A stretch of 64,000 nt of DNA, taken from positions 21,306,058 through 21,370,057 of the forward strand of contig CM049310.1 in assembly GCA_026874595.1 (NCBI GenBank), written 5' to 3'. Both the position numbers and the translations under genes were made by a program. The notes beneath the pieces were generated by a model. The model saw only the letters and a program-made list of their open reading frames with translations, was not told where the DNA came from and did not search any database. The DNA is from Sipunculus nudus. Taxonomy: Eukaryota; Annelida; Sipuncula; Golfingiida; Sipunculidae. Each line of letters begins with the position of its first letter. Within the stretch, counting starts at the first letter, position 1. This document shows, one piece after another, positions 1-14,200 of the stretch.

Positions 1-185
1 GAGTGGGAAATTCCTGTTTGGAAACGGACGGTGAAAAGAAAAGAGGAAAGGAGACTTCAGACACTGCCCATACAACATGATGATATGTGATAGACACACT
101 CGAAAAATAAAGATTACATTGATCAAAAAGAAATCCCCTCTGTCTTTTTTTGTACACCCGAACCTATTGGCTCATCAGGAGCTTG

Positions 186-412
186 TCCCCGGTTTCTGTA
201 GCGTGAATCGACTGAGGAGTTAAAACTCCGGCTGGATGGGACGCTAGTCCATCGCAGGTTACCTTCCCAGTTTTCACTGATACCCTTTCCTACTAAGTGG
301 ACAGAAGCACACTTGCGGTTGGGACCTGACCCAAAGGTCTAGGCACGGTGGGGGGTCTGACCGGGATTCTAACTCATGACTTCTAGATAATGAGCCCGGC
401 AGCTTAAAGGGA
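186..412 (-). repeat. Possible tRNA-related SINE, minus strand
   Basis: On the minus strand the stretch begins with a tRNA-like block containing GAGTTAGAATCCCGGT, close to a pol III B box (GGTTCGAATCC), and ends in a body containing GCGATGGACTAGCGTCCCAT, a motif type common in animal SINE/LINE tails. The A box is not clear and no target duplication was found. Confidence 0.4.
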
Positions 413-1484
413 CATTATCAAGAGCAATATAAGGCAAATTCTTTCACACTATCAGTTCCGTTTTGCTTTATACAAAAGTTTTCCGGCAAAACCATCCCAA
501 CACAGTTTCAGTATCTCACATACGGCTGTTTAGCATCTTGTTATGGCTCTGCTGTTATGAAACAGTCTACGTTGGTCGGTTTAGCCGCAACACGCGGTGT
601 TTCAGCCAGCCGAAACATGTTTTACATTTTTTGGGCTAAGTCAATATGGGTATCTCTTAATTGACACGTGTTGTGGGCGATGCACGGGCTGTGTTTATGT
701 TGTAACCTGTGATCACGCCTGGTCCACTCTTTTTTAACACTCGTATAAAGGGGTAAGCAAACGGTTTCGGGGCAAAATTTTGGCAGGTACAAATATATTT
801 TAAATTGAAGAAACAATTTTTCCGTGTTATTTCAACATGCTTTATAGGTGATCAGTCCCATTTAACATTACACCCCCACTGAATCCACTCTGCAAGTAAA
901 ATTATTTTAAATCGAAAGACGTTCAATATTTTACACTTGAGAACTAGGCTTGAAGTGTTACCGTGCCACCCTTACGAGATGACCCAGTGCAAGACTAGAT
1001 AGGACCAGGGCTCTCCGTTTTGTTTAGTCAAGCAAAACAATAGATCCTAAAACTGTTGGGAAAAGGAACGAATTTAGGTTCATCCTTCACAGCCTGTTCG
1101 ATGACCTAGGTTTTCAAATGCCTTCAACATTACAGGAAACAGCGTGAATTGCTAAGAACCACAGAATCTTTAGTAGAAAAGTCCCGATAATGTGGAATAT
1201 TTTGGTTTTCTCCAAGGAAAAAACAATTGGTATAAGAGGATCTTAGAATGCACATACAGCGAGGCCTGCACCCCATCAAATCCGCACCTGTGGAGCTTGG
1301 ATCGGCAAAGGATGGATGACATTTCTTTAAAAATCTAATCAGCCACGAAATATGCTTGATCAACTGATTTAAGTCTCTGCTTCCTATATGGATATAAATT
1401 TGGCTAAAAACTGCAAACATAACATCCAGAAAAGCTCACACATGGACCGGAAAGACTTTAACACAAGTTCCCTGAAACTAACAA
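413..1484. other. No recognised feature
   Basis: Single-copy-looking, moderately AT-rich DNA. Open frames here are short, lack splice context and resemble no family I know. Confidence 0.5.
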
Positions 1485-3285
1485 ATAAGGCCTACAGGCC
1501 TAATGGGAACCTGTGCAGTGGGATTACACCAGGTATGATGCTTCAATGCTGGACCAAGAACATGTGTAACATGTATATGAACAATGCAAGTTCTAAACAC
1601 TTTGAACAAGAAACAATTACACAAACATCACTGCTGAAATTCTGGCATGGGTACACACAACACAAAAATGATTGTAGCTGGCACCACCAATCTTGTATAC
1701 AACGAAGAGATATATCATATATGAATGTCAAACTTAGGGGCCTGGACAGCTTAGTAAAACGCTTGGCTCTCTCCGCTGGCGACCCTGGTTCGATTCCAGG
1801 CGTTGCCATGAGAGTGGGTTGTAGTTGCCCGTCCAAGGTCGGTGGTTTTCTCCGGGTACTCCGGTTTCCTCCACCCTTGCAGACTAACGAACGCTACCAC
1901 CGGAGCCATGGAGAGTGCCGCGATTAGTTATATTAACTATTTGTACAATCCATGAAAAATAAATAAGTTTATATTCATGTCTAACTCCTCCTGCGAAATA
2001 AGCAGGGACATACACATTGTGCAAAAGATTATTGTAGGTGGCGTCACAAGTCTTGACACGATAAAGCTACCCGATATGTATAAATATGCCAAATTTTAGG
2101 CATATGTATCAAATTCCTCTGTAGAAATAAGCAGGCGCATACACTGCAAAAGTCAATGTAGGTGGCACCACCTGTCTTGTAAATGAGAATACCATCAAAG
2201 ACGCATAGACAGGTCAAAATATCAGGCCAATCCATCATACTTCCCTTGAGTTTGATGTACTGGGCTGACGAGGCTTAGGTGAGTAAGGCAGTTGCCCCCG
2301 AGTGAACTGTGACACATTGTTGCCTCAAGCTATTGCACTGAGTGAACTCTTGACCTGTACCTGGCTGCACTGAGTGAACCTTGACCTGTTACATAATCTG
2401 ACACAGTTGGCAGTCTGCCAAAGCTATAAATAGATCCAGGATGAACTGTGGTGCCAAATCTGATGCAGTGAGCAGTCTGCCAAAGCTATAAATAGAATGC
2501 AGCTACTGCACTGCCAATGGTAAACCAAGTGCTGCCATCCGTTCACAAAAGTGGTCCCTACTTGAAACAACTTTGAAATTAATTTTCCCAATACAAAATG
2601 CTTTTCAGCTGATTTAAAAAAAAGAAATCAGGAATATATGTAAAATTAATACAGATGCATACTGAATGCAAAATTATAAGACAGATATATCTCATTGATG
2701 GCAAATTCTTGAATTAGTTGAGTAATTTATAATCCATGTACAGTTGTCTTTATATAGCCACAGAGAGCTGAAAATCCATGATGCTTAAATCATAAATAAA
2801 ATTGGCATGTTGTAAGAGATGCTGATAAAAATTGTAGCCAGGCTAGATGTTACAGAATCACACAGCTAACATATATGGTAAAATGACTCAATTCAATCAT
2901 CATAATTCAGCCAAAAATCATTTATGTTAAACCATTAAAGACAATTATTATAAGATTTATTGTAGGGATTATTCTTGTAAAATATTTAACAAACTGGCTT
3001 TAGTGGCGTCAGTCGGAAACGTTTCTCAGGTTTATAACTCATATAGGAAGATACAGTAAACTGGCTAAGTTCAGCTTCCCGTAACTCAGCCAAAATGCAT
3101 TGAACCAAAAACATTTAAACAAACTTGAATTATCAACATCAACATATGTAGCCACTGAGCTTAAATGGGCTGTTATGGCATTTGACTATTAAATTCAGCT
3201 TCCCATAACTCAACCAAAAGTCACTGAACAGAGACCATTTGAACAAACTTCAGAAAGCACTACCCTAGGATCATTTCTGTGCGAT
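1485..3285 (+). repeat. F5 repeat copy 1
   Basis: Starts near AAGGCCTACAGGCCTAATG, the same 5' end as at 43059 and 60925. It matches 60925-63920 along its length in the same orientation, except that copy 2 carries an F2 insertion and copy 1 a SINE. It contains degenerate GTGGCGCCAC-type core repeats. The match stops near 3285, so the 3' end is probably lost. Confidence 0.75.
1735..1976 (+). mobile_element. tRNA-derived SINE with target duplication
   Basis: A tRNA-like head ends in a perfect T arm at 1784-1800 (CCTGG, loop TTCGATT, CCAGG), which includes the B box GGTTCGATTCC. A body containing CTCCGGGTACTCCGGTTTCC follows, then an A-rich tail. It is flanked by ATGTCAAACT (1725-1734) and ATGTCTAACT (1977-1986), a 10-bp duplication with one mismatch. 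The matching place in F5 copy 2 (about 62298) lacks the SINE. Confidence 0.85.
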
Positions 3286-3721
3286 ATTATTTCTTCGTTG
3301 AGGGAAATATCCTACTAGGAAGGGGGAGGGGGTAATGGCTAGTATAAATCTGAAACTATCGGATTAGGCTAAATGACGGACCCTGGCATGGAGCCCAGAA
3401 ATATAGGACCTGGTGTGGTGTGGGAAGAAGGAAAAGTTCACAACGGTAGTCCGTTTTATTTTATTGGAAACTTAAAAGCAAATGATCCATAGGTAATGAC
3501 ACTCAGCGGAAGTTTACATAATTTTCTAATATTCGAAATTGTTTGTCACAACGTTTAAAAACATGATGGTTAAATTTTGCTGAATCGTTGCAGGAGGCCA
3601 GGAATTTTTTTCTGCTTATAGCACATTATCTATTATTGTGAAAACATGTTTGTCGAGGCAATACTCGGATATGAATGTCCGTCGGTCTACAAAAGTATAT
3701 TGCTGTTATTTATTAAAATAA
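3286..3721. other. No recognised feature
   Basis: AT-rich sequence with a G-rich patch near 3320. No gene or repeat edge is visible. Confidence 0.4.
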
Positions 3722-6700
3722 CAAGGGACCATTGGGTCACTGTGCACAGCTGAAGTTGACCTTAAAGGTAAAAATCTAAAACAATATCAAATGGAGATAA
3801 AGTCTAAGAGGAAAAGGTAATATAGGCCATGGCTCGTTGACATGGTTGGTTTGTATTGATGTGTAAGAAATTGTTGCAAGTAATTTTTTGTGACCAAAAC
3901 ATTAATTTCCTAATGTTAAAATCGAAGCATGTGATCAGTTTGTGAACATAAGATGTATATTATAACCATGATCATTGGTTGACTTTTTGATTAATTGTTG
4001 ACAGTCCAGTAGTTTACACATTTGTTAAATTGGATCACTTTTTTATAATATATATTATTAGATGTATGTCTTTTATTTTATAAAATCTATACAGTTGAAA
4101 TATAACTAATGTCCCTAGTCCACAGGTGAAAGGAGTGATTGGAGGTACAACATATCTGTATTATTATAGTGTATATACATAGGCTTTTCACTTAATTCAA
4201 CTATGCTTACAGGATAAAGAAGTTCATTCACAATTACTTAATATTTAAAAAAAGACAAACAGACTGGTAGACAAAACAAAACTGATAAAATATGAAGTTT
4301 CAATTATTTCTTAATTTTTTTATTATATCAAATTGTTTTAAAGTTTAACATCTGCGATATTACACAACTGAATATATAAGTTGCTTTCAAGTTTCAGACC
4401 TGAATAGCTTTAATCAATCCACGTACAGCATATGAAAGTTATTTCAACAGTGCTTATAGGAATAATTTCATAATTAATATATATTCAAAGATAATGGAGA
4501 GAAGATGGACAGACAGAGCTGATCAATTTATGTTCCATTCTCCTGAGGCAAGAATATGTTTTAATTAAATCTTAATTTTTTCTTATCCAATTATTTTTTA
4601 AGTTAAATATATTTTACACGTTTGCAATAAAAACTAATGTCCTAGTGCACAGGTGCAAAGTAATCAATGGCAGCAGAGTTTGTGTGTTGGTGGGGGGGGG
4701 GGGGGGGAGGGTAGGTAGCATTTACAACACTTCTGCATATACATACAGGGAAAACAAAGCCTGATCTCCTATTATGCTGAGGTAGGAAAATAATGAAACA
4801 AATTTTTGTATTAGATCCTCATTTTTTTTATAACCAATTTTTTAATGTTTAGTTTATATTTCTATACATTTCCAATATAACATATATATCTGAATCTAAA
4901 AGTTGATTTTATTTCTAAATTGCATCATCATTAATCTCAACCTTGTCACATCATGCATACAAATGTATATATTTATTTTTTACCACAAAAATATATCTTT
5001 TAAATCTGCAAAACAATAAATATCTAAAAATAATACTTGATTCAGATTTCACAATTTTAAATTGTGCCTTTATTTGTCCATAATTTGCTTTATATTTTAT
5101 AAATTTATGCATACTGATGGGTCTTATTCTATTTTAATTGATTAACATCATTTAAAAGACAAGGGACCCATGGGTCACGGCGCTCAGCTGAAGTTTGAAA
5201 TTTTTACAAATGCAAAACATGCAAAATATTCTACTGTAATGTTTTTCATATATACAAGCATATGAGAAGCTAAGAGGAAAGGGGCCCTCCTACTTGGTTA
5301 TTATAAAGTTCTAAATATATGATTGCAAAACTTATACTCTGACAAGACTGTCATGAAGAAAAACAGTAAAAATTTTGAGATACTGTGATGCATTTGAAAA
5401 ATTTACAGATGGTCAGGCAAGTGGACAGAATGGACAAATACCTATATTTCACTTTCAAGGGAATAATGCATTTAAGTTTATATTTAAGCCTATTTTTTAA
5501 GCATATCCACTTATTCCATTAATAGTTTTTTATCAGATTCATTTTTTTTTATTTACAAGTTTTATAAATTTGTAAAAACAAATCTGAAAATATAAGTAAA
5601 AATATCAGAATTCTAAGTTGCAATCAGAATTTATCCAGAGTTTAGCTTATATCGGGTCATATTATGCGTACACATATATTTTATTATTTTTAAATCACAA
5701 CTGTTTGAACTGAATTTAAAAGAAAATAAATCCATAACATGGCATCTTCAAAATTATTCTTTGAATCACTATTAAAAAGTTTTGTACATTGGAGTTTTCA
5801 GTACATGCTAAAATTTATTCACCGAAATAAAAGATTCAGTAAATTTGATAAAATAAAACCACCTTTTCAAATAAAGTATACACACTGTTAGTTGAATGAG
5901 GGATAAACAGCATCATTGTGCTAATACTATTTCAGCTATAATTATTTACTGGAATTATTAGTCAATTTCACACCTGGTGAAGTTTTACTCTTCTGAAGTA
6001 AAGAATTACTTATCTGATGAACATCCACACTTTCATATCGCAATAAACCACTTTGTAGACACAATTAAATGTGCACTTTAATCATTGTAACCCTGGTGGT
6101 ACAATACAAAATCTAAAATGTAGCATAGCCTAGAATAAGAATTAATCAAATAAAGAAAATTATAACATTCATCTAGTTTATGCACCAGCTGGGGGAGTGA
6201 AGGGGGGGGGGGGGGTGCAGGGCAGAGGGGAAGCCTGCTGGTAGTGGCCAAGCTGAGCCAAGGCAAGCTGCCTGGAGAGGGTTACATAATACAAGTGAAG
6301 GCTGTACTACTAGGTGGGCCCGATGTAAACAACACTTGACATGGTGTATGAAAACTTGAATAAAAGCTTCTCTTTTCAATCAATTCCTTTGAAATTTCAG
6401 ATTTTAAAAGATTAAATCCTTATGTATATGTATATATATGCTCTGAAAATTAAATCAACAGTGCTTACAGGGAAAAAACGTGCCGTAGCCAAAGTTGGAC
6501 AAATTTTTTATTTATGCTAATAACTTAAAAAATTTGCAAAATTCAGATCTAATTTGGGTTAACAATTGAATCTTGATTAAATATAGTTATACCCCTGAAA
6601 AAATCTCTAAGTCTCCAGCTTCAGCAATTCTCATGTTAAATGAGGAAATATGTTTCCTGATTTTTTAAATGTTGCATTATATTTGGGCCAATAACTTCAA

Positions 6701-7310
6701 AACAATACTCAGACCAGTGGTTTTGATATTAGGCAGCCTTGAAATGTAACAATGGCTTTTTTATGGAAAACGAAGGTTTTTCCTTAATATTTCAAAGGAA
6801 CGAAGTCCTAGTGACTCACTTTTCGGCATGATAGGAGCTTTTTGGGACATCTAACTGTATGCAAAATTTTGGATTCATAGGTCAAACGGTTTCAAAACGT
6901 GCCCTGTTAACGGACGGACGGACGACGGACAAAGGACCACGACTATAGCTCAGATGACTTATAGTCAGCTGAGCTAAAAATTGATTTCTTTAAAAAAAAA
7001 AGCAACATTAACCCAACATGGAATCTTCCAGATTACCCCTTCAATTACTTTTTCAAGGAAGTTTTGTATATTGGAGTGGAAACAGCATTACCAGTAATTA
7101 CTAGTTAATTACCAGTTAATTTAAGGAACGAAGTCGCAGTGACCCAATTTACGGTTTTGTAGGAGATCTTGGGGACATCTAACAGTAAGCAAAATTTTGG
7201 ATTCTTAGGTCTAACGGTTTCAAAACGTGCCAGTATAACGCACGGACAGACAAACGGACGGACAATGGACCACGACTATAGCTCAGTTGATTTATAGTCA
7301 GCTGAGCTAA
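3722..7310 (+). mobile_element. F1 element (outer copy)
   Basis: 5' end CAAGGGACCATTGGGTCAC, 3' end GTCAGCTGAGCTAA at 7297-7310, preceded by (ACGG)n-like repeats and a hairpin. The body resembles the composite F1 at 25408. It is interrupted by a second F1 (5160-6977). Similar AT-rich sequence (TAAAATAA) lies on both sides. Confidence 0.85.
5160..6977 (+). mobile_element. F1 element nested in F1
   Basis: Runs from CAAGGGACCCATGGGTCAC to CAGCTGAGCTAA. Removing it joins ATTTAAAAGA to AAATTGATTTC, which recreates the uninterrupted sequence at 28570-28590, so it inserted without target duplication. Its body is a close relative of 9377-11139. An (ACGG)n run lies near 6910. Confidence 0.9.
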
Positions 7311-7502
7311 TAAAATAAACGAGTCCAAACGACCAGACTATCAATAATCTTATAATCTAGCTATAATCCTCACCATGCATGTTCAATACAATGAACGTTA
7401 AACATTATGTCATACACAAGTTAAGCGTTTTCTTGAGTTCTAATCAGTTGAGAGAATTTTGTTTTAAAGTATATTTTGAATAAACTGATCAAAATATGGA
7501 TT

Positions 7503-7910
7503 ACTAGAATACGGGTAGTCGACAAGCGACTACATGCATCCGCCGAATGCAGAGTGAGACGGGTGAAGTGAGGCATGGAATCAGTGGCAAGGGGAAATAG
7601 AGTGAGATGTGTTGAATATTAGCAAGGAACTCTGACATGTAACCATGACTGTAGGTGGCGCCACCTGATATTTGAAAGAGAAAGCTATTAAAGATATATA
7701 CATGTACACATGCAAAATATCAGGTGGATAAGTAAAACCACTGCTGAGATACGAGTAATTTTTACCAAAGGCAGATGAACGGATGGGGGAACCATGTAAA
7801 AATGGTTGTAAGCTGGGCCATCAAATTAGCTGAAGAGCTATGTTAGATCTATACTCATGCAAAATTTCAGACCGATACGTCAAACATGTCCTGTTATATT
7901 ACTTATTATA
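7503..7910 (+). repeat. F2 fragment (5' end only)
   Basis: Begins ACTAGAATACGGGTAGTCGA as in the full F2 at 48536 and includes one AGGTGGCGCCACCT palindrome near 7654. It stops before a microsatellite or 3' hairpin, so it is truncated. Confidence 0.75.
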
Positions 7911-8356
7911 TTATATTACTTCGTTTCTTTTTTAATTCTTACTACTATTAAAGTACTTTTTTTTCTCATTCAGCACTATATCTGATATATATGATATTAC
8001 CCGAAAGGCATATTTTTGTACTGGTATGGAATAAATCTTTGTATCTGGTCTATGACCCTTTTAAAAGCGAGTTAAAGTTTCTTATCTGTTACTCACGTCC
8101 AAGGTGGCTTTTAGGCCAGAATGTGGCACTGTGCGATGTTCCAATGAAATAGTGTATATAATGTAGAGGTTATGTGGTAAATCAAATAAGTGGAGATATC
8201 AGTTTGCACAACCCGAAACCTTAACAATTTTCACTAAAATCAATTATAATTTACAGAGTCATAGGTAACGTCAAATGATGCCCAATTGGAGTTATCTTCT
8301 GGAAATTAACGAGCGAGTAATTTGGACATGAAAACTATGACCTGACGCCAAAATAA
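7911..8356. other. No recognised feature
   Basis: AT-rich spacer between two truncated repeats. No exon-like frame is seen. Confidence 0.4.
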
Positions 8357-9376
8357 ACTAGATATTTCTTGGCACCGCAGGTGTCATAGTATCCCCAGAC
8401 AATTAACCCATCCCACCCAACTACACTTGATCTGATAACCTATTTATATGCAAAAGGTGGCACAACCTGTCTCCATTAGAAGACAAAGCTTTACAAGATC
8501 TTGGATCAGTTGGGTTTTTTTTTTTGTACCAATCCATAAATCCCTAATTCAAATATTTAATATTTTGAATGATTTTCACCAAATATGGAAATATTCAAAG
8601 CCGCAATCATAGTACAGGGGATAATCCAAATTTATATATATACCTGATCCCAAACTCATATCTATGTATATCCATAATATGAAAGAGATCTGTCTGTTAG
8701 TTTTTGATTTATGATTCCACATTACTGTCAAGTGGCAGCGAAAGGGATATTTACCGACCGAACCATTATGAAACCATAGTACCCCCTGAATTTGTCAGGG
8801 AATACAATAAAACTCATCCCATAACCCATGTCTATATTAATATTTACATTAGATGAAAGAAAGCTGCCCATTAGTTTTTTACTTATAACAGCTTACAGTA
8901 CTGTTATTAATGTGCAAAACAAGTAAAGGTGGCGCCACTTGTCTTCTGCAGAAGACACAACTGTCCTAGATCTTCAGTCAGTTTGATTTTTGAAATAATC
9001 CATGCATCCCTTACTAAGATTTTTTTGTGTGTGTGTGAATTTCACTGCAGGTGCCTTTGTATCCCAACACAATTAATCCCACCCCCTCCCAGCCTTGAAG
9101 AATAGGCCCCAATCTTGAACTGAGAAGCAAAGTCTGACACTTCGCTGGCCACCATGGTTCCTTCCATCTATCAACTTAAAAATATAAGTATGGGAATATC
9201 ATTTTAGCATTATCGCCTGTGTGACCTTGAAATATACATCAAGGTCACCCATATTTGAACCTATCGTAGCCCTTGATAAGATGCATCAAACCCGTTGGTT
9301 TGGTGACTGTACCTCAAATTCTTTTGAAGTTATTGCGGAAACATCATTTTAACATTATCGCCTCTGTGACCTTTAA
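8357..9376 (+). repeat. F3 5'-end fragment plus degenerate core repeats
   Basis: ACTAGATATTTCTTGGCACC at 8357 and the following ATAGTATCCCCAGAC match the F3 5' end at 33217. A second, decayed start-like block (GCAGGTGCC...GTATCCC) lies near 9047. From about 9140 the unit changes to GTGACCTTGAAATATACATC and then AAGGTCACCC, a core that resumes at 11140 after the next element. Confidence 0.65.
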
Positions 9377-11139
9377 CAAGGGACCCATGGGTCACGGCGC
9401 TCAGCTGAAGTTTGAAATTTTTGCAAATGCAAAATATTCTATTGTAAGGTTTTCATATATACAAGTATATGAGAAGCTAAGAGGAAAGGGGCTCTCCTAC
9501 TTGGTTATATTAAAGTTCTAAATATATGATTGCAAAACTAATACCCTGACAAGAATGTCATGAAGAAAAATAGTAAAAGTTTTGAGATACTGTGATGCAT
9601 TTGAAAAATTTACAGATGGAGAGGCAAGTGGACAAAATGGACTAGTACCTTTATTTCACTTTCAAGGGTATAATGCATTTAAGTTTATATTTAAGCCTAT
9701 TTTTTTAGCATATCCACTTTTTACATCAACAGTTTTTATCAATTCATTTTTTTTTATTTACAAGTTTTATAAATTTGTAATAAAAAATCTGAAAATATAA
9801 GTTAAAATATCAGAATTCTAAGTTGCAATTATTATTGATCCAGAGTGTAGCTCATAACAGGTCATATTATGCAAACACATATATTTTATTTTTCAAATCA
9901 CAAATGTTTAAACTGAATTTAAAAGAAAATAGTGTCACAACATGGCATCTTTAAGAATATTCCTTCAATCACTATTAAAAAGTTTTGTACATTGGAGCTT
10001 ACAGTACATGCTTAATTTTATTCACCGATATAAAAGATTCAGTAAATCTGATAAAATAAAACCATCTTTTAAAATAAAGCATGCACACTGTTAGTTGAAT
10101 GAGGGACAAACAATATCATTGTGCTAATACCATCTCAGCTATAACTATTTACTGGAATCAAAAGTCAATTTCACACCTGGTGAAGTTTTTACTCTTCTGA
10201 AGTAAAGAATTACTTACCTGATGAACATTTACACTTTTATATAGCAATACACCACTTTGTGGACACAATTAAATGTGCACTTTAATCATTGTAACCCTGG
10301 TGGTACAATACAAAATCTAAAATGTAGCACAGCCTAGAATTAGAATTAATCAAATAAAGAAAATTATAACATTCATCTAGTTTATGTACAGCCAAGGCAA
10401 AACAAATGAAGGCTGTACTACTAGGTGGGCCTGATGTAAACAACACTTGACAAGGTGAATGGAAACTTGAATATTATATAAAAGCTTCTCTTTTCAATCA
10501 ATTCCTTTGAAATGTCAGATTTTAAAAGATTAAATCCTTATGTATATATGCTGTGAAAATTAAATCAACAGTGCTTACAGGGGAAAAACGGGCCGTATCC
10601 AAAATTGGACAAAATTTAAGGTATTGATATTTTATTTATGCTAATAACTCAAAAAATCTAATTTTGGGTTAACAATTAAATCTTAATTTAATAAAGTTAT
10701 ATCCCTGAAAAAAAGGTCTCCAGCTTCAGCAATTCTCATGTTAAGTGAGTAAATATATTTCCTGATTTTTTAAAAATTGCATTATATTTGGACCGTTACT
10801 TCAAAACAATACTCAATACTGATCTAATTTTTGGTATGTTAATAGAAAATGCATGGAAGAATATGAATACTAAACATAATCAAAAACAGACCAGTGGTTT
10901 CGATATTAGGCAGCCTTGAAGTGTAACAAAGAGGTTTTTCCTGAATATTTCAAAGGAACGAAGTACTAGTGATCCAATTTTCGATATGGTAGCAGATTTT
11001 GGGGACATCTAACTGTATGCAAAATTTTGGATTCATAGGTCCAACGGTTTCAAAAAGTGCCCTGTTAACGGATGGACGGCCGGACGACGGACAATGGACC
11101 ACGACTATAGCTCAGATGACTTATAGTCAGCTGAGCTAA
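9377..11139 (+). mobile_element. F1 element
   Basis: Complete, from CAAGGGACCCATGGGTCAC to TATAGTCAGCTGAGCTAA, with (GGAC)-type repeats near 11070 before the terminal hairpin. It is about 1.76 kb, close to the copy at 5160-6977 apart from small deletions. It splits a tandem core of the GTGACCTT...AAGGTCA type. Confidence 0.9.
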
Positions 11140-11282
11140 AAATGCCTCAAGGTCATCCATATTTGAACTTGACCTAGCCCTTAATAAGATACATCTACCT
11201 GTAAGTTTGGTGACTGCACCAACTTTTTTTTTAGTTATTGCCGTAATTTCATTTTAACATTATCGCTGCTGTGATCTTGAAA

Positions 11283-14200
11283 CAAGGGACCCATGGGTCA
11301 CGTCGCTCAGCTGAATTTTGGAAAATATTAGTAACTGCAAAATATTTTTATTAATTTTGGTTTTTCATGTTTATTACCTTTTGAAAAGCTAAGAGAAAAT
11401 GGCCCTGCTGAAATGGACCTCTGTAATTTATAGAATAATGGAAATGAGCTAAAGCATATGCACTGTGTAATAAATGAAATTTTTGGCCTGAAATCATTTA
11501 GTGATGCACCTCGGGAAAACAAGGGACCTATGGGTCACGACGCTCAGCTGTTATATATGATAAAAAAATATTATTTAGAAATAAGGCACATGCTGGTTTT
11601 GTGTGGTAATAAATATAAGCTGTATTACGAGTTGTTGTTGTTTAGCTTATGTATGATTTTGATAGTACCTTTGGAGACAGGGAAGAGGATTGATTTCATT
11701 TATTTTATTAACAAATGGAGTACTATTGTCACACAGATTTTGACTTGGCCATATAACTTATAAGCAGAATATATAATATAAGGGTTTAACTATTAATTAA
11801 AAAAATTACAAATATTGTCCCAAATATGATTTTTATTAAAAATAATAAGAGAATCGTATGATTTTTAAAAATGAAATATAACTGAAATTATTATTAAAAT
11901 AATATTAAAGAATATATTCATGAATGCATTCATGAATACATTTTGAAAGTATTTGCACGAGTATTCATATACTTTCATTTTTACCTGAATTCCCATTCTT
12001 TATGCAAGAAATTTTATAATGGAGTACATAATCATATTCGTATTTAAATACAATTACAAAGTATTCGCACCATGTCTGGTGTTTATTCAGTTTTCTCCAA
12101 ACAATGATGTTGAGAATCCAGAATATACAAAATTCACACATTTAAATAATGATCATAAGTACCGGGTTTTATGGCTTTTATTTATATTAAAAAATAACTG
12201 TAATAAATTCATTTTGGACTAATTTCACATCAATGTACACACTAGACACAGTAGGAATCTAGATTTATGTGCATATCAACTGCATCTTTGTCTATCATTA
12301 ATTTCCTTCATATGATCCCTAATGATTAGTAATGAATGATATGATTTACTTCTTTATCATTAAAATTGAACTGAAAAATGCCATAGGTGACTGCATGGTG
12401 TTATTTGGAATACATGACATTCTATCCATCGATACAAGATTCTTATATCATCAGTAACTGCAATTTAATTTCCTGTTATTATAAACTAACAAATTCCTTT
12501 TCTATTTTTCTTTAATTTTTTTTATTAAAAACCAATAAAAATTTATTAATTTATTGTTTATTGTTATGTAGTTGGTTAAAACGACTAGATGAGTTGGGCT
12601 GGACACCTGGATGAACTGTGGCTGGCCATAAGCTGCCTGGATTCCCGTGTATGCCTCACCTCAAGCATGCATAATTTGCTGAAAGTTCAACAAGGTCAAC
12701 ATACAGGTGACCAAGAGGGGCTGGAGAGAGACAAAGTCTGACAGGGTCTCATAAAAACATTAATAAAAGCTACAATTTTTGGCCAATTTCTTTCAGCTTT
12801 CTAAACTTAAAAGCTGAAATCCTTATGTGTGCATGATATGAAAATTATATCAACAGTGCTCACAGGAAACAAACGTGCTATGGTCAAAGTTGGGCAAAAT
12901 TTAAGTTACTAATTTTACATTTATACTAATAACTTATAAAATTTGAAAAATTCATAACTAATTTTGGGTATTCAATTGAATCTTGATTAAATAATGTTAC
13001 ATCCCTGACAAAAATTCTCTAGCTTCAGCAATCCCCTTGTTAAGGGAGTAAATATATTTCTTGATTTTTTACAAAGTGCATTATGTTTGGGCCCATAACT
13101 TAAAAACAATTACGCAATACTGACATCATTCTGGCATGTGCATAGAGAATGAAAAATATGTATATTATTTATGACTAAAGTCAGATCAGTGGTTATTAGG
13201 CAGTCTTGAAGTGTAACAATGAGTTTTTAATGGAAAAATGAAGTTTTTCATTAATATCTTGAAGGTATTAAGTCCTAGTGACCAAATTCTTGGAATGGTA
13301 GGGGATTTTGGAGACATCTAACTGTATGCCGAATTTAAGGAACTAAGAGCTGAAGCTGGGGAGCTGAGCTCTTGCAAACTGCATAACACTAGCTTGATGT
13401 AAACAATGTTACATGGTGCTTGAAAACTTGAATAAAATCTATAATTTTGGATCTACTGGTTTCAAATTTTTGGTGTTAACAGTTGAAAAGCTAACAAAAA
13501 CATGCTGTGAAAATTAAATCCACAGTACTTACAGGAAAAAAACGTGCCATGGTCAAAATTGGGCAAAATTTAATGTACCAATTTTTTATTTTTATTAATA
13601 TTTTAAATATTAAATATTTAATATTTTCATCTAATTTTGGGTATACAATTTAATTTTGATTAATAAAAGTTATATTACTGGAAAAAGGTCCATAGCTTTA
13701 ACATGTTTTGTGTTAAGTGATCAAATATCTTTCCTGATTTTTTACAAAATGCATTATGTTTGGGTCCATAACTTTTTTAAATTATATAATACAAACATAA
13801 TTTCTTGAATGTACATAGGAACTATATAGAGGAATATTTATGGTAAATACGAGGAAAAACAGATGAGTGGTTTTGATATTAGGCAGTCCTGAAGTGTGAA
13901 AATAGGTTTTAAATAAAAAATTAAGGTTTTTCCTTAATTTCTCAAAGGAACGAAGTTCAAAAGACCCAGTTTTTGGCTTGGTAGGAGATCTTGGGGACAT
14001 CTAACATTATGCCGAATTTTGGATTCCTAGGTCTTACGGTTTCAAAACGTGCCACATCTACGGACGGACGGACGGACGGACGACGGACCACGACTATAGC
14101 TCAGATGACTTATAGTCAGCTGAGCTAAAAATGGGCCTACGGTAAGTGTTATATAAAAGTTACATTTCATAAACAAATAATGTGTGAAGGTAATTAAGTT

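Noticed and set aside
1388-1927. 179-codon open frame, the longest in the window
   Set aside because: It runs through the F5 5' region and into the tRNA-derived SINE, including the T arm. The translation reflects repeat DNA, and the same stretch is not open in F5 copy 2.
3712-7320. TAAAATAA on both sides of the outer F1, considered as a target duplication
   Set aside because: The surrounding DNA is very AT-rich, and the nested F1 and F2 insertions with empty sites all show no duplication. Chance similarity is the simpler reading.
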